Source: Myroides marinus (GTDB lineage: Bacteria > Bacteroidota > Bacteroidia > Flavobacteriales > Flavobacteriaceae). Taken from it: DNA of 41,083 bases. The position numbers and the translations under genes are program-made. The stretch is taken from assembly GCF_900109075.1 (NCBI RefSeq), contig NZ_FNYS01000028.1, forward strand, positions 1-41,083, given 5' to 3'. Each line of letters starts with the position of its first letter. Within the stretch, counting starts at the first letter, position 1. The notes beneath the pieces are model-generated. The model made no database searches and was not told the DNA's origin. It worked only from the letters and a program-made list of their open reading frames with translations. Positions 8,306-16,998 of this stretch are shown one piece after another.

Positions 8306-8707
8306 ATGAGTAAATTAGATGCAAGCCAGTTTCCATTAGTAAAGGTGACCATCGAGTCAGTAAACGAAGGACATGATCAAAATAAATATTTTAATGACTA
8401 CGAGTCTTTACTAAAGACCGGAAAGAAGTTTATAATGGTAAATGAGATCAGTGCTCCTGATGTAAAGGATACAAAGAGCAATAAAGAACATATGAAGATG
8501 ATGAATCTATGGATGAAAAAGAATAGAGAAGAGCTTCGTATGAATGTATTGGGTATGATACAAGTAGAACCAGATGAAGTAAAAAGACAAGCGGCTATAG
8601 ACTTTAAGGAAGTCTTCTTTAAGTATTGGGGGCATGAACTATTTGTTGTTTCTACAAAAGAAGAAGCCTTATCTCTTGCTAAAGAGAAATTAGAATTAGC
8701 TAATTAA
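8306..8707 (+). CDS. Hypothetical protein, 133 aa (STAS-like pattern)
   Basis: The family is not recognised with certainty. The order of strand, helix and strand (FPLVKVTIES...YFNDYESLLKTGKKFIMVNEIS...ELFVVSTKEEALSLAKEKL) recalls STAS/SpoIIAA-like proteins. The middle helix is Met/Lys-rich (KEHMKMMNLWMKKNREEL). It is cytosolic, with no signal peptide. It stands alone between the retropepsin gene and a convergent acetyltransferase gene. The fold suggestion is inference from pattern only. Confidence 0.6.
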   Translation: MSKLDASQFPLVKVTIESVNEGHDQNKYFNDYESLLKTGKKFIMVNEISAPDVKDTKSNKEHMKMMNLWMKKNREELRMNVLGMIQVEPDEVKRQAAIDFKEVFFKYWGHELFVVSTKEEALSLAKEKLELAN

Positions 8708-8749
8708 GATAAAAAACCAAGTATCTAAAGTAAGTAGGGTTTACTTACT

Positions 8750-8788
8750 AAAAAGCCTACAAAACAATTTTTTTTTGTAGGCTTTTTT
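8750..8788. terminator. Bidirectional terminator
   Basis: A long stem (aaaagcctacaaaa with ttttgtaggctttt) closes a small T-rich loop. It is A-rich on the left and T-rich on the right, so it serves the plus-strand gene ending at 8707 and possibly the minus-strand gene ending at 8851. Confidence 0.85.
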
Positions 8789-8850
8789 AAAATATGAATG
8801 TTATTGTTTTTAAGTTGTTTAAAAACTATTACTTAAAGTTTTTAATAAGG

Positions 8851-9330
8851 TTATTTAAGCTTCTTAATCATACAATGTTGAGGGCCTTTTACACCTTGAT
8901 ACGTTTTGCCAGAATCATCATAACCAGTCTTTAGGTATAGATTATAAGCTAGCTCATTTTCATAGTTTACTCCAAAGACTACTTCGTCTACTTCTGGGTA
9001 ATATTTATGGATCAAATCAGGAAGTGCTAACATAGTTGATTTAGCAATTCCTTTTCCTTGATGCTCTGGCATAATAGAGAATGCACGGAGTAGGATAGAG
9101 GCTAAATTATCTGTATAGATCAAGCGATCTTCAGACAAATCTAAAGAAAACAATCCGACAGGGTCTTCGTTATATAAGATGGTAAACTGTGTACGCAGTG
9201 TGTTTTCCATTATGGTTGGATTGTCTAATATATATTTAGGAACTAAGGCAAAGACTGCCTGTTGTTCATTCAATTCGTAAGAAGATAATGCTTCAAAATG
9301 TTTGATGTGATAAGGTTCTATAAATATCAT
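8851..9330 (-). CDS. GNAT-family N-acetyltransferase
   Basis: The protein has 159 residues and a standard GNAT layout. The acetyl-CoA loop is visible as AFSIMPEHQGKGIAKSTM, followed by an alpha helix (LALPDLIHKYYP), a strand EVVFGVNYENELAYNLYLKTGY and the final TGYDDSGKTYQG segment. It transfers an acetyl group to an unknown amine in the cytosol. It converges on the 8306-8707 gene across a shared terminator. The substrate cannot be read from sequence. Confidence 0.85.
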   Translation of the reverse strand: MIFIEPYHIKHFEALSSYELNEQQAVFALVPKYILDNPTIMENTLRTQFTILYNEDPVGLFSLDLSEDRLIYTDNLASILLRAFSIMPEHQGKGIAKSTMLALPDLIHKYYPEVDEVVFGVNYENELAYNLYLKTGYDDSGKTYQGVKGPQHCMIKKLK

Positions 9331-9455
9331 ATGCTATTTAATGTGATGGCAATTTAGTGAAATAAGCTGTTTATACTCCATTTAGCAGTTAATCTTCTGT
9401 AATCTTTTTTTGTACTTTAGCCTATACTAAGCTATAAGAGCTTAAATATTATAAA

Positions 9456-10391
9456 ATGAAACTAGCACTCACTAAGAAATTTGAGAACGTAGAAAATATT
9501 TTAACCGCAGTAACTGTAAATGTGGGTACTGTAGTCTTCTTGTCTTATAGAGAAGAGGATATGCGTTATCAACTGTTATATATATCTAATGAAGAACATA
9601 AACTTATAGAATTAGATTATACAGAGAGGTATTATCAAGTAGAGAATAAACCTGTATTATTTGCTGTGAATGGTCAGTTTGGAATAGTAAAGAGCCGAGA
9701 AGAATTACTTCTTTATTCTTTTGAAAGCGAGTTGTTTGAAAGTATTTCTATAGATAATAGTAGAGTACTTCCTCAGCGTTTTCATTTAGAATGGCGAGGA
9801 CCTATTAGTGATAGTTCTATTTTACCTATATGTTTTAGAGGAGATGGCATAGGAAGTGATACTAGATATATTGCTTTTCTAGATGTAGATACTACTAATA
9901 AACAAGCAAAATGGGAAAGTTATATTTCATTAGAAATGGTAAATCTGCCCAATCATACTGATCAAAGTTATCCGCCTAAAGTTGATACAGTTATGTTAAA
10001 GGATACTGAATTATACACTTTTATCTCTGGAGGACAGACTACTTCAGTGAATAAATGGGGAATGGATTACTATGCTTTTGCAAGAGGAACGAAAGAAGGT
10101 ATTATTAATAACCTATTAATTGATAGCGGTGATTTACGTGCTATTGATAGTAAGAAACGTGGAGTAAATGGACTATTAAGCCATTCACAGAAGTATTTAA
10201 TGTTAACACCTGTATTTCAAAGTGATGAATGGAAAGGTAAACCGAAGTTATTCTCTTTAGATCAGCATAAATTGTTAGATGTAACTTTTCCTCGAGGATT
10301 TGGTAAATATCCTCAAATACTACAACACGATGGCGCTTACTTTTGGGTATATCTAAGAGATCAAAATGAGATTGTTAAGTGTGTGGAGTAG
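9456..10391 (+). CDS. Hypothetical protein, 311 aa, propeller-like
   Basis: No known family is recognised. There is no signal peptide. The protein is made almost entirely of short beta strands (VVFLSYREEDMRYQLLYIS, LYTFISGGQTTSVNKWG, GAYFWVYLRDQNEIVK), an arrangement that would suit a beta-propeller; that is inference. A box TACTTTAG (9413-9420), one base off the TAnnTTTG consensus, lies 35 bases before the ATG. A small membrane-protein gene follows on the same strand. Confidence 0.6.
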   Translation: MKLALTKKFENVENILTAVTVNVGTVVFLSYREEDMRYQLLYISNEEHKLIELDYTERYYQVENKPVLFAVNGQFGIVKSREELLLYSFESELFESISIDNSRVLPQRFHLEWRGPISDSSILPICFRGDGIGSDTRYIAFLDVDTTNKQAKWESYISLEMVNLPNHTDQSYPPKVDTVMLKDTELYTFISGGQTTSVNKWGMDYYAFARGTKEGIINNLLIDSGDLRAIDSKKRGVNGLLSHSQKYLMLTPVFQSDEWKGKPKLFSLDQHKLLDVTFPRGFGKYPQILQHDGAYFWVYLRDQNEIVKCVE

Positions 10392-10504
10392 TAGATTAAG
10401 GTACTATGTAAAACTTCTTTTCTAGAAAACCGTAATTGACTATTTTATATTACTGTAGAGGTAATATTGGTGGTAAATAGAGGATATAAATTAATAAAAG
10501 AGTT

Positions 10505-10705
10505 ATGGGAAAAGAAAAAAGCTGGAGTGATATTATGATAGATAACATATTCACTTATTTACCTGAATTACCAGGTATTTTTATGATTCTATTAGGATGG
10601 CTTCTTCTTTATTGGTCTAAGAAAGGGGATGAGTGGATGTATGAATCAGGAGGATTGGGAGTTATAGTTATTTTAATAGGGATATTAATGCGTTTTATGC
10701 TATAA
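10505..10705 (+). CDS. Small two-helix membrane protein, 66 aa
   Basis: Two hydrophobic segments are visible (LPGIFMILLGWLLLYW and GLGVIVILIGILMRFML), joined by a short polar loop (SKKGDEWMYESG). The N-terminus is charged (MGKEKSWSD). The family is not recognised. It lies 113 bases after the 311-aa gene and is followed at once by a strong hairpin terminator, which supports it as a real transcribed gene. Confidence 0.6.
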   Translation: MGKEKSWSDIMIDNIFTYLPELPGIFMILLGWLLLYWSKKGDEWMYESGGLGVIVILIGILMRFML

Positions 10706-10706
10706 A

Positions 10707-10740
10707 GAATAGGCTATTGTATGAATACAATAGCCTATTC
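10707..10740. terminator. Bidirectional terminator, 16-bp perfect stem
   Basis: gaataggctattgtat (10707-10722) and its exact complement (10725-10740) form one of the strongest hairpins in the window, between two convergent genes. A T-rich stretch follows on both strands. Confidence 0.88.
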
Positions 10741-10745
10741 TAATT

Positions 10746-11954
10746 TTATTCTTTATTATCCACAAAGTCTTGTAAATAACTAAATCTATCTGTTAATTTA
10801 CCTCCTTTAGCAATAGTAGATCTCTCTAGTATTTTATCTTTATCTCCGTTAAAAAATGCAGGTAATACTTGCTCTACGAAGATCTCTCCGAAACCTTCAC
10901 TAGCATCTTTTGGCAATTCACATGGTAGGTTATCAATAGCCATAACTGTGATTGCAGCAGGGTGATCAAACTCTACTTCGATTCCCTTACCTGGGTGGTA
11001 TCCATAGAATGGTTCTGCTATAGTAGATGCTTTAAGTGTAGAAGCAATAGGTCCGTGATCTACATCACAAGAAACATCTCCTACTAGTTTGATTTGATTA
11101 AAAGGTGAGTCTAACATCTCTTTAGACAGTATAACTGGTGCGCCTTTCTTAAAGAAGTGTCCAGTCATCAGGATATCAGCTACTTTAGTAAAACGCTCAA
11201 AGTTACTCTCGTATAATTCTGGGTGATCATAGAAGTCTTGTTTACTCGCTTCATTACCATCAATGCGTTTATAGTAGTCCTCTACACCGATTTGGGTATA
11301 TACTGGTCTGTCGTATTTCTGTGTTAAGAAGTGTTCGATAGATACTTTCTTCATTTTCATACCATCTAATACTTCCATAATTCCATTAGCTACTTTTCCT
11401 GTACCTGTAACAACTATCTTAATTGGTGGGAAGTATTGTTTTTTTAATCTGTAGATTAAATCTTCTTTGTGGAGTAAAGTTTCTGCTTTTGCTAAGTTAA
11501 AAAGCTCATATTTTAATCCAAATCCTCGTAATGTATTATATGCTCCAACTATTCCAGCATATCTTCCAAAACCAATAATCCTTGTGTTCTTTCCGTCAAC
11601 AAATGTTTCGTGATCCATTAATGTAATGTTCTTGTCTAAACAAGCTTTTAAAAGCTTGCGATTGTGTTCTTGTTTCTTTATTGTATGCGAAAAAAAGATA
11701 TAAGTTTTATTTGGTATAAGGTTATCAACAGGAATTTCTTTAACGCCTAATAGAACATCGCAGTCGGTCATATCAGCTGCTAGTTCTAATCCTTCAGAGA
11801 GGTAGCTTTGATCAGGAAAAACTCTAATATCAGAAGGTTCTATTTTAATACTCAATTCCTTATGATTATTTAGAGCTTTTATTACCTGTTTCGGACAAAG
11901 CACAACTCGTCTATCAGGAGGCGTCTTCCGCTCCTTAATAATACCTATTTTCAT
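10746..11954 (-). CDS. NAD(P)-dependent oxidoreductase, saccharopine/alanine dehydrogenase-like
   Basis: The protein has 402 residues. The N-terminal alanine dehydrogenase/PNT-type domain is visible (KIGIIKERKTPPDRRVVLCP, then FPDQSYLSEG and DVLLGVKEIP). A Rossmann motif VVTGTGKVANGIMEVL (G-x-G-x-x-A-x-G) near residues 181-196 binds the dinucleotide. The C-terminal part VGDVSCDVDHGPIAST and PFYGYHP resembles saccharopine dehydrogenase (NAD+, lysine-forming). Most bacteria make lysine by the diaminopimelate route, so the substrate here may be a different amino-acid adduct; it is not settled by sequence. It is cytosolic and monocistronic. Confidence 0.82.
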   Translation of the reverse strand: MKIGIIKERKTPPDRRVVLCPKQVIKALNNHKELSIKIEPSDIRVFPDQSYLSEGLELAADMTDCDVLLGVKEIPVDNLIPNKTYIFFSHTIKKQEHNRKLLKACLDKNITLMDHETFVDGKNTRIIGFGRYAGIVGAYNTLRGFGLKYELFNLAKAETLLHKEDLIYRLKKQYFPPIKIVVTGTGKVANGIMEVLDGMKMKKVSIEHFLTQKYDRPVYTQIGVEDYYKRIDGNEASKQDFYDHPELYESNFERFTKVADILMTGHFFKKGAPVILSKEMLDSPFNQIKLVGDVSCDVDHGPIASTLKASTIAEPFYGYHPGKGIEVEFDHPAAITVMAIDNLPCELPKDASEGFGEIFVEQVLPAFFNGDKDKILERSTIAKGGKLTDRFSYLQDFVDNKE

Positions 11955-12061
11955 AATTTATTTGTTTGTTTTTTTGGTTGGTTTTTCAAATATAGAATTA
12001 TTTATGAGTTACACAACTATTCTAAGTAAAGAATTTATTAAGTTAGATATATAAGTCTTCT

Positions 12062-12091
12062 TTGATATTTTATATTTTTGTATTACTTTTG
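12062..12091 (+). promoter_or_regulatory. Promoter of ssrA (TTG-N19-TACTTTTG)
   Basis: TTG at 12062-12064 and TACTTTTG at 12084-12091 are separated by 19 bases, a full match to the flavobacterial housekeeping promoter. Mature tmRNA begins 29 bases after the -7 box, leaving a short 5' leader to be removed, presumably by RNase P. Confidence 0.8.
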
Positions 12092-12120
12092 TAGAATATT
12101 AGTAATCTTAGTAACTATAA

Positions 12121-12516
12121 GGGGTCGATCGGTATTGACAGCGAGTGGAATTAGTTAGTAAGCACGTCGAGCGTTGTTAGATTGCTCGTAAATATCATCT
12201 AACGAACTTTTTAAACGGCGAAAATAACTACGCTTTAGCTGCTTAATCTGAATTATAGTAAGATTGCCTTTAGTTTCCACCAGGTGGAAGAGCTGAATTC
12301 TCCTAAAGAGCCTTGGTTTATGGCGCTTTGTTAAGGGGAACCGTAAAGTAAACCTAGAGATGTCTATTGTTTCGCTAGCATTTCGAAATCTTAGAGACTA
12401 AGCTTTTGGTGGCTGTTTTTTGCCAAGCCAACGGTCGAAAATCCAATAAAAAACTAAGCGTGTAGAAAGCTTCCTGATTGCTTGTTTGGACCCGAGTTCG
12501 ATTCTCGGCGACTCCA
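12121..12516 (+). ncRNA. ssrA: Transfer-messenger RNA (tmRNA)
   Basis: The 5' end ggggtcg pairs with cgactcc at 12509-12515 to form the 7-bp acceptor stem, and the T-arm with ttcgattc lies just before it. The reading frame at 12217-12246 encodes GENNYALAA and a stop, the Bacteroidota-type tag. Together with SmpB it rescues stalled ribosomes and marks the peptide for proteolysis. The length, about 396 nt, is normal for one-piece tmRNA. The mature 3' CCA is not encoded in full (a-ca follows). Confidence 0.96.
12217..12246 (+). other. tmRNA tag-peptide reading frame
   Basis: The codons ggc gaa aat aac tac gct tta gct gct taa give GENNYALAA and stop. The C-terminal ALAA is the recognition signal for ClpXP-type proteases. 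Confidence 0.93.
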
Positions 12517-12527
12517 CAATTAAAAAA

Positions 12528-12556
12528 GCCTAACTATTTAATAGTTAGGCTTTTTT
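12528..12556. terminator. Bidirectional terminator after ssrA
   Basis: gcctaacta and tagttaggc pair over 9 bp around a 5-base loop. Six A precede and six T follow, so it serves ssrA and the convergent ankyrin gene. Confidence 0.88.
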
Positions 12557-12574
12557 ATTTCTTTTATAGTCACC

Positions 12575-13660
12575 TTATCTAAAACATTTATCCAATTGCA
12601 CTGTAGGATTATTCATAAACTCTTCAAAAGCACATAACTCTATAAGCTCTTGATGTTCCATATCATAACAAGCCATTTTCTTAGTCTTTGGGTTCCATAC
12701 AAGATCTATATGAGTGTAGTCACCAGTTTGTTTTGATAGGCGAAGTAATTTTTGCCTACCTATTTTAAAAGGAACCGTATCAAGAAGCGAAAAGAACTCC
12801 ACATATTCAAAATCTGAATCAGGTAGATCAATGTGTAGGTTATCTGTCTGTAAGAAGCTTAAAAGTGCTTTAGGTAGTTTGTATGTTTTTAGTTCATCCA
12901 ATTTATTGTTTAAATTATGAAAATCTACGGGTTCAAGAGATTTAAAATAAGCAGCCATTTCTGTATCACCTTTTTCTAAAGCGATACTATAAGGACGCAT
13001 GCCATCTTTTTCGGCTAATGTAATATCAGCGCCATGTTCTACAAGGTATTTACACATTTTTAAATCTACATATCTTGCTGCCACGCATAGTGGAGTTGGT
13101 TTAAAAGGGTAGACCATATCCGCTTTGTTGTAATTAATATCAACATTGTTAGCAATAAAAAAATCTAATACCTTATAGTTTCTATCATTAACAGCCTGTC
13201 TAAATGCTAATCCACCATACTTTTCTACAGTATGCCCCAATTGGTGAATAAGAGGTAAGTTCTGGTATTTTTTGCCATAAAGAGCCTGCTCAAAAGCTCC
13301 AGATTTCACGTTATTTACACCATTAGTCTTGGCGCCATTAGCCACTACATATTGAATAATATGCTCATTGCAATAACGTACCGCAGTTAAAAAACTCGGA
13401 TTATGCTTTACATTTAAGTTTACACCTTTTTCAACAAGCCATTTTAGAGAATCAAAGTTTTCCATAATCAAGGCAAAGTCTAAAGGAGTTTGTTCAATGT
13501 ATTTACTTAAAACAATACTCTTTTCAATGTCCCAACCAGTTGTTAGGTTGTTATTTAGAGAAGCAATATCTCCTGTAATAATTGCATGAACAATAGGAGG
13601 AATATCTTGAAAGGTTCCAATATCTTTTAGGACTATCATGGTCTGATTTTGTTTACTCAT
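12575..13660 (-). CDS. Ankyrin-repeat protein
   Basis: The protein has 361 residues. The N-terminal two thirds contain ankyrin units: QTPLDFALIMENFDSLKWLVEKGVNLN, AFRQAVNDRNYKVLDFFIANNVDIN, TPLCVAARYVDLKMCKYLVEHGADI and RPYSIALEKGDTEMAAYFK. The C-terminal ~110 residues (LPKALLSFLQ...DLVWNPKTKKMACYDMEHQEL) form a separate domain with a SMI1/KNR4-like feel that I cannot assign. There is no signal peptide, so it is likely cytosolic and a protein-binding scaffold. Met8 is a possible alternative start. It is divergent from the AraC gene at 13788. Confidence 0.82.
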   Translation of the reverse strand: MSKQNQTMIVLKDIGTFQDIPPIVHAIITGDIASLNNNLTTGWDIEKSIVLSKYIEQTPLDFALIMENFDSLKWLVEKGVNLNVKHNPSFLTAVRYCNEHIIQYVVANGAKTNGVNNVKSGAFEQALYGKKYQNLPLIHQLGHTVEKYGGLAFRQAVNDRNYKVLDFFIANNVDINYNKADMVYPFKPTPLCVAARYVDLKMCKYLVEHGADITLAEKDGMRPYSIALEKGDTEMAAYFKSLEPVDFHNLNNKLDELKTYKLPKALLSFLQTDNLHIDLPDSDFEYVEFFSLLDTVPFKIGRQKLLRLSKQTGDYTHIDLVWNPKTKKMACYDMEHQELIELCAFEEFMNNPTVQLDKCFR

Positions 13661-13787
13661 AAGTGACTAAATATAGAGAAAGTATTTCAGGTAATAAATT
13701 AAATTATTTATGCAATCCCTTTAATCACAAGTCATGAAATACAATTAGTTTTTATACTTTTATTCTACAGAACTACCTACTTACACT

Positions 13788-14639
13788 ATGCAAAAAGTAT
13801 TAGATATAACCACCTTCGACTTTAAAGCTTCCGCTATAGAAATAGAAGTGAAGAACTTAGACTTTATCAAAACGCTACCTCATATTTTAGGCAAACCACA
13901 TAAGGCAAGGTTCTATCAAGTTATTTATATAGAAGAAGGTGAGTTCACCTGCTTTATCGACTTTAAACAATTAACGTTAAAGGCTAATGAACTACTCTTT
14001 ATCTCCATTGGACAGGTCTGTGAGTATGATATTGTTAATGAGTATAGCGGAAGGCTAATTCTATTTACAGAGGCTTTCTTTTCTACCACAGAGCAAGACG
14101 CTAAATTCTTATATACCTCTGAGATCTTAAGCCCTATTAGTACAAATCAGGTATTAGAGATACAGCAGAGTGTTGTACAACCTCTTTTAACTTTATTAGA
14201 GGGGGAATTAACCAAAGAGATAGATACTTTTAAGGCTATTATTGCGCAAAATTATCTACGCATTATATTATTAGAATCAGAGAGACAGCTCAAAACAACT
14301 ACTTGTGAATTTACACAGAGCAATATCGTAAGAGATTTTTATAATCTATTAGAACTTCATTTTAAAGTAAATAGAAATACAAACTTCTACTGTGAGTTAT
14401 TAGGTGTATCCGAGAAAGCCCTTTCCAAACAACTAAAAGTAACTATTGGCAATACTCCTAAAGTGTCTATCGATGCTCGTGTTGTGTTAGAAGCAAAGCG
14501 CTTGCTATCCTATAGTCCGTTATCTATAAAAGAGATAGGGTACGAATTAGGTTTTGAAGAACCTACTAATTTCAATAAATACTTTAAAAAACACACCAAC
14601 CAAACTCCTAATGATTTTAGAGCCTTGCTGAGTAAATAA
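13788..14639 (+). CDS. AraC-family transcriptional regulator
   Basis: The protein has 283 residues. The N-terminal half is a cupin-like sensor (ARFYQVIYIEEGEFTCFIDF, LTLKANELLFISIGQV). The C-terminal ~100 residues hold the two AraC helix-turn-helix units (FYCELLGVSEKALSKQLK and IKEIGYELGFEEPTNFNKYFKK, then HTNQTPNDFRALL). It sits 100 bases upstream of an NAD(P)-binding oxidoreductase gene that has its own promoter box, and probably regulates it. The effector is unknown. Confidence 0.9.
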   Translation: MQKVLDITTFDFKASAIEIEVKNLDFIKTLPHILGKPHKARFYQVIYIEEGEFTCFIDFKQLTLKANELLFISIGQVCEYDIVNEYSGRLILFTEAFFSTTEQDAKFLYTSEILSPISTNQVLEIQQSVVQPLLTLLEGELTKEIDTFKAIIAQNYLRIILLESERQLKTTTCEFTQSNIVRDFYNLLELHFKVNRNTNFYCELLGVSEKALSKQLKVTIGNTPKVSIDARVVLEAKRLLSYSPLSIKEIGYELGFEEPTNFNKYFKKHTNQTPNDFRALLSK

Positions 14640-14703
14640 AACACAGGCGGAGATTTACCATTTTAAGGCGGTAATGTATTATTTAGAGCATCGCTATCTA
14701 TCC

Positions 14704-14711
14704 TAATTTTG
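14704..14711 (+). promoter_or_regulatory. -7 box TAATTTTG for the oxidoreductase gene
   Basis: An exact TAnnTTTG match, 28 bases before the ATG at 14740. The upstream element is weak, which suits control by the neighbouring AraC-type regulator. Confidence 0.55.
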
Positions 14712-14739
14712 TCCTGTTATTAATTATAAAACACAGACA

Positions 14740-15390
14740 ATGAAAAATATTGTATTAATAGGAGCAAGCGGATTTGTAGGATCTGCTATTCTACAAGAAG
14801 CATTAAATAGAGGCATTAACGTTACAGCAGTAGTGCGTAACCCAGAGAGTATCAAAATTACTCATAATCAATTAACTGTTGTAAAAGCAGATATCTCTTC
14901 TATAGAAGAAGTAGCTAAAATTAGCCAAGGAAAAGACGCTGTGATTAGCGCTTATAACCCAGGATGGACTAATCCTGATATTTATGACTTAACGCTTCAG
15001 GTTTACCCTAATATAGTGGAGGGAGTAAAAAGAGCAGGAGTAGAGCGTTTACTGATTGTTGGTGGTGCAGGTACATTATTTGTAGCTCCAGGAGTAAGAG
15101 TAGTAGACTCAGGTGTTATTCCACAAGAAATTATGGGTGGAGTAAAGTCTTTAGGCGAATTCTACTTAAACACTTTGACTCAAGAGCATGAGCTTGATTG
15201 GGTATTTTTCTCTCCAGCAGGTACTTTAGAACCAGGAGTAAGAACAGGAGTTTATAGATTGGGAAAAGACGATTTGATCATCAATGAACAAGGGGAGAGT
15301 AAAATCTCTGTAGAAGACTACGCTAAAGCAATGATAGATGAATTAGAAACTCCAAAACATCACAAAGAACGTTTTACAATAGGGTATTAA
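14740..15390 (+). CDS. NAD(P)-binding oxidoreductase, NmrA/atypical SDR type
   Basis: The protein has 216 residues. The Rossmann motif IGASGFVGSAILQEALNRG at residues 7-25 matches the G-x-x-G-x-x-G of atypical short-chain reductases. ITAVVRN-type strand 2 and ADISSIEEVAKISQGKDAVISAYNPG follow in the usual order, and VERLLIVGGAGTL is the central strand. Family members are NADPH sensors or flavin/quinone-type reductases in the cytosol; the substrate is unknown. The AraC gene just upstream is the likely regulator. Confidence 0.85.
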   Translation: MKNIVLIGASGFVGSAILQEALNRGINVTAVVRNPESIKITHNQLTVVKADISSIEEVAKISQGKDAVISAYNPGWTNPDIYDLTLQVYPNIVEGVKRAGVERLLIVGGAGTLFVAPGVRVVDSGVIPQEIMGGVKSLGEFYLNTLTQEHELDWVFFSPAGTLEPGVRTGVYRLGKDDLIINEQGESKISVEDYAKAMIDELETPKHHKERFTIGY

Positions 15391-15423
15391 TTTGATCTTT
15401 TTTTAATAGAATTATAATGAAAT

Positions 15424-15461
15424 CGCCTACAAGCTTTTATTAGTTTGTAGGCGGTTTTTTT
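15424..15461 (+). terminator. Terminator after the oxidoreductase gene
   Basis: cgcctacaa (15424-15432) and ttgtaggcg (15445-15453) pair perfectly over 9 bp around a 12-base loop, followed by g and seven T. Confidence 0.88.
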
Positions 15462-15977
15462 ATACTTTATTCCATTTATAGAGTTTTTACTCCCATAAAT
15501 AAGTAGATATTACTCTTTTTCTACACTAATTTTTTCAAAATACTCTTCTAAGACCCATTTTGAAGCTTAACTCTAAAAAAATAGCTATACTTTTTTTATA
15601 ATACAATTTATGTAAATTGTTTATTTTTAATAAGTTACTAACTTACCTAGATTTTAAATATTACTTATGACTATCTTTCATCCCTTTAAAATAGGGCATT
15701 CTACTTAGTTCCATCGACAATTCAACGACAATAAGCCGTATTTAGATAGCAAAATAGATCGTTCGTCGATGAATTTACGTTTTATAGATGTTTTATTGTC
15801 CTTTAATGTGGGTTGTGAACTCTCCTTAAACTTCCTAAAAAATCCAATTATAAGCAGAATACTACTCTTTGATATACTTCATTTGAAGTCTGTTTTGAAT
15901 GCCAAGTCAAGTAGGGTATGATTTTTCTTTTTTTTAAAGCTCTTTGATTAGTTAAAACACTGTATTGTAGTGTTATG
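15462..15977. other. Long intergenic stretch without a recognisable gene
   Basis: More than 500 bp with no ORF of useful length and no tRNA-like fold. The only structure I see is a spaced inverted repeat (atcgac near 15713, gtcgat near 15765) and a short hairpin acact/agtgt at about 15957-15973. It could hold regulatory sequence for DUF6266 or the decayed remains of a gene. Confidence 0.5.
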
Positions 15978-15985
15978 TAATTTTG
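15978..15985 (+). promoter_or_regulatory. -7 box TAATTTTG for the DUF6266 gene
   Basis: An exact TAnnTTTG match, 17 bases before the ATG at 16003. No TTG element was seen at the usual distance. Confidence 0.5.
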
Positions 15986-16002
15986 AAATAAAAACTTAAA
16001 TC

Positions 16003-16974
16003 ATGGCTGAGATTAAAGAAGGAATATTAGGAGCTGTAAATGGTACTGTAGGAACAGTAGTAGGGTTTCAGTGGAGAGGGCGCAACTTTCTAAGAAGTAA
16101 ACCTAGGAAGTCAAATAAACCTGCTACAGATAAACAGCGCAAGAGTAGAACGAAACTAAGTGTTGTTTCAACTTTTGCTAGTAAACTTAAAGGATTTGTC
16201 AATGAGCATTGCCCTCCTGCATTGCTTAACAAGAAGATGGCTACTGGTAAAGAACAGCTTATTTCTCGCCTTATAAAAGAGGGCGTAGCAATTATAGATC
16301 AGGAAATTTGTATAGATGTAGGTGCTGTAATTGTATCAATGGGAACGTTGCCACCATCAATAATCAAGAAAATAAGTAAACTAAAGACTGGACGTATCAA
16401 AGTACAGTGGGATAATAATATCACCAATATCTTAGCTAAGGGAACTGACGAATTAACTTTGGTAGCGTATAACGAACAATTGGATACTTTTACTGATATA
16501 AGAGGAGTAGGTAAACGCGAAGATAAGTATGTACACTTTGACTTACCTGATACCTGGACAGAAGGAAATATACACTTTTGGAGTGTATGGAAATCAAAAG
16601 ATGGAATTTTAGTCAGCACTAGTGCATACCACGGCATTACTGAGTTAACAACGGAAGAGTTGCCTATATCTGAAGTTATAATCACACAAGAAAACCAAGA
16701 GGATAAGTTGCCTTCTTCTATACCTGCTGAAGTACCTTCTGCTAAAGTAAGTAACCAAGAAGTAGTAAATACACCTGCCAAGAATAATGATACTTCTACA
16801 ACCTCTGAATTACCTATAACCAATCCTTCTTATATCAAGATAAAGACTTTACCTCGTTTTTTAAAAAAGTTTCTCCATAAGTCAAATGATACTAGTAGTT
16901 CTCTAAAGAAGGAACCTACGGTACATCCTGATGAACCACGGTCTATATTAGAAGCCTATCGAAAGGAGGAGTGA
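16003..16974 (+). CDS. DUF6266 family protein with a Ser/Thr/Pro-rich tail
   Basis: The protein has 323 residues. The start MAEIKEGILGAVNGTVGTVVG, then WRGRNFLRSKPRKSNKPATDKQ, matches DUF6266, a Bacteroidota family of unknown function. About residues 1-215 are the domain, ending in a strand-rich part (WTEGNIHFWSVWKSKDG). The tail, about 220-323, is low-complexity (Ser, Thr, Pro, Glu, Asn), with a basic patch (LPRFLKKFLHKS) near residue 285. No signal peptide. It is isolated, with a long empty region before it and repeat DNA after it, which gives it an accessory look. Confidence 0.78.
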   Translation: MAEIKEGILGAVNGTVGTVVGFQWRGRNFLRSKPRKSNKPATDKQRKSRTKLSVVSTFASKLKGFVNEHCPPALLNKKMATGKEQLISRLIKEGVAIIDQEICIDVGAVIVSMGTLPPSIIKKISKLKTGRIKVQWDNNITNILAKGTDELTLVAYNEQLDTFTDIRGVGKREDKYVHFDLPDTWTEGNIHFWSVWKSKDGILVSTSAYHGITELTTEELPISEVIITQENQEDKLPSSIPAEVPSAKVSNQEVVNTPAKNNDTSTTSELPITNPSYIKIKTLPRFLKKFLHKSNDTSSSLKKEPTVHPDEPRSILEAYRKEE

Positions 16975-16998
16975 TTTTAGGTAGGGATATTGTTTTTT

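Noticed and set aside
15462..15977. Possible small RNA or riboswitch in the long gap
   Set aside because: Only weak, widely spaced inverted repeats are visible; no known riboswitch core and no promoter-terminator pair could be recognised.
16299..16823. Minus-strand ORF of 174 codons over DUF6266
   Set aside because: Antisense to a recognised domain, Ser/Val-rich shadow composition, no signal or family features.
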